From contig NZ_FPBF01000006.1 in NCBI RefSeq assembly GCF_900116615.1, forward strand, positions 248,001 to 312,000: DNA of 64,000 nucleotides. Direction: 5' to 3'. Of the stretch, positions 63,264 to 64,000 are shown in pieces. The DNA is from Algoriphagus locisalis. GTDB taxonomy: Bacteria; Bacteroidota; Bacteroidia; Cytophagales; Cyclobacteriaceae. The translations under genes were made by a program, and so were the position numbers. The notes beneath the pieces are model-generated. The model was not told where the DNA came from, searched no databases, and saw only the letters and a program-made list of their open reading frames with translations. Position 1 is the stretch's first letter. Each line of letters begins with the position of its first letter.

Positions 63264-64000
63264 ATGAGGACGATGACTAAATACCAATTTCTCATAGATA
63301 ACCCGTTCTGTAAAGCCAACAAGTGTATGATTGGTCTGATGAGCTTACTTTTTCAATTGCTGATAATAGGGTGTAGGGAACCATTCAGTCCAGAGATTCC
63401 ACCTCAGGATTTACAGGTTTTGGTAGTGGAAGGCTACCTGGATACAGAAGGTTTTCCTAGTGGTTTGAAATTAAGCTATACCAAAAGCTTGGAAACAGAG
63501 GAGGGCTCAGAGGCTATTTTTCCGGAAGGGCAAGTGTATTTAAAAGCAGAATCGGGAGGGGAGTTTCCTCTCAGCTATCTGGGGAATGGGGAATATGAAT
63601 TTGCCCACAACGTCCCTGAAGATGATCAATATACGCTTCATATCTTCACCGATGATGGGAAAAACTACGCTTCAGAAATACTTAACCCAATCATAACCCC
63701 TGAAATTGAAGAGTTGGGGTTTGTAAAAGACGAGGAGGGAGTAGAAATTTTTGTTCGGACAAAAGGGGGAGATGCTGCCGAATATTTTATGTGGAACTAT
63801 GAGGAGACCTATGCATTCAGACCGGCCATTCCTACTTACTTCAAATATGATGCAGCAAGCAAGGACATTGTGTATTTGGAAGAATTTGAAAGAACGGATA
63901 TCTGCTATCGAGGAGGATCAAATGAAGAACTGATCTCAGAAACATCCATTAGATTTCAAGAGGGAGCAGTTTTCCGCAAAACTTTAAAGAAAATCTTAAA
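63264..64000 (+). CDS. DUF4249 family lipoprotein (cut by right edge)
   Basis: At least 245 residues, open at the window end. Lipobox LLIIGC; the mature part CREPFSPEIPPQDLQVLVVEGYL has the strand order of DUF4249, a Bacteroidota family usually encoded just before or after a TonB-dependent receptor. The ATG at 63264 leaves a long n-region; ATG 63327 (MIGLMSLLFQ) would give a normal signal peptide and may be the true start. A receptor gene may lie outside the window. Confidence 0.8.
   Translation, partial: MRTMTKYQFLIDNPFCKANKCMIGLMSLLFQLLIIGCREPFSPEIPPQDLQVLVVEGYLDTEGFPSGLKLSYTKSLETEEGSEAIFPEGQVYLKAESGGEFPLSYLGNGEYEFAHNVPEDDQYTLHIFTDDGKNYASEILNPIITPEIEELGFVKDEEGVEIFVRTKGGDAAEYFMWNYEETYAFRPAIPTYFKYDAASKDIVYLEEFERTDICYRGGSNEELISETSIRFQEGAVFRKTLKKIL

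Noticed and set aside
1-64000. tRNA, rRNA and CRISPR arrays
   Set aside because: Intergenic stretches were scanned by eye for T-loop motifs, rRNA segments and regular spaced repeats; none was found, though a tRNA search program was not run.

Overview
The window is chromosomal DNA of a member of the Bacteroidota, most likely the Cytophagales/Cyclobacteriaceae (Algoriphagus-like). The assignment rests on gene content and style, not on a database search: DUF4783, DUF4249 and 6-bladed beta-propeller lipoproteins, a Bacteroidota-type LptC/CNNM/PpiD block, Bacteroidota -7 promoter boxes (TAnnTTTG), few Shine-Dalgarno sequences, and moderate GC. No tRNA, rRNA, CRISPR array, transposase or integrase was seen. 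About 70 protein genes are supported and most of the window is ordinary core genome.

Layout. 1-9.6 kb: radA (cut by the left edge), a DUF1016/YhcG nuclease gene carrying two in-frame palindromes, polA, two small unknown genes, an anchored amidase, a lipoprotein and gpmI. 9.7-14.9 kb: DUF4783 protein, nadC, META-domain lipoprotein, beta-propeller lipoprotein, corA and queG. 14.8-18.6 kb: an accessory hotspot. The promoter and first codons of queG occur three times in the same orientation (R1 real gene, R2 and R3 truncated). Secreted-protein genes lie between the copies: a HEIIH zincin-like lipoprotein whose signal peptide is out of frame at a run of seven C, and two unknown secreted proteins. 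An antitoxin/PIN-toxin pair follows. 18.8-21.5 kb: a VWA protein plus MoxR/ChlI-type AAA+ ATPase operon.

21.6-29.1 kb: DUF1304 protein, an RsmF-like rRNA methyltransferase, a cobalamin riboswitch in front of metE, a ParE/RelE-type toxin-antitoxin pair and an M1 peptidase. 29.3-34.1 kb: a cytochrome c/sugar-dehydrogenase fusion lipoprotein, a PAS histidine kinase and hflX. 34.3-43.8 kb: rfbC, a PHP tyrosine phosphatase, an epimerase/dehydratase, a TPR protein, phosphosulfolactate synthase, DUF368 flippase, aroE, purU, alr and tag. 43.8-47.9 kb: a NhaD-like antiporter, glutamate dehydrogenase and anmK.

48.0-55.7 kb: coaX, an outer-membrane protein, a TPR protein, lptC, a small membrane protein, a CNNM/CorC protein and a PpiD-like chaperone, all on the + strand and mostly concerned with the envelope. 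55.8-64 kb: DUF493, pterin dehydratase, rsmI, inositol monophosphatase, AEC transporter, glyA, tatC, rpiB, a secreted unknown and a DUF4249 lipoprotein cut by the right edge.

Themes. Several housekeeping genes (gpmI, nadC, rsmF-like, lptC, queG) have a -7 promoter box only 3-4 bases before the start codon, which predicts leaderless mRNAs. The least explained region is the serial queG 5'-end repeat at 14.8-17.9 kb; it is the best candidate here for an undescribed process of gene acquisition.
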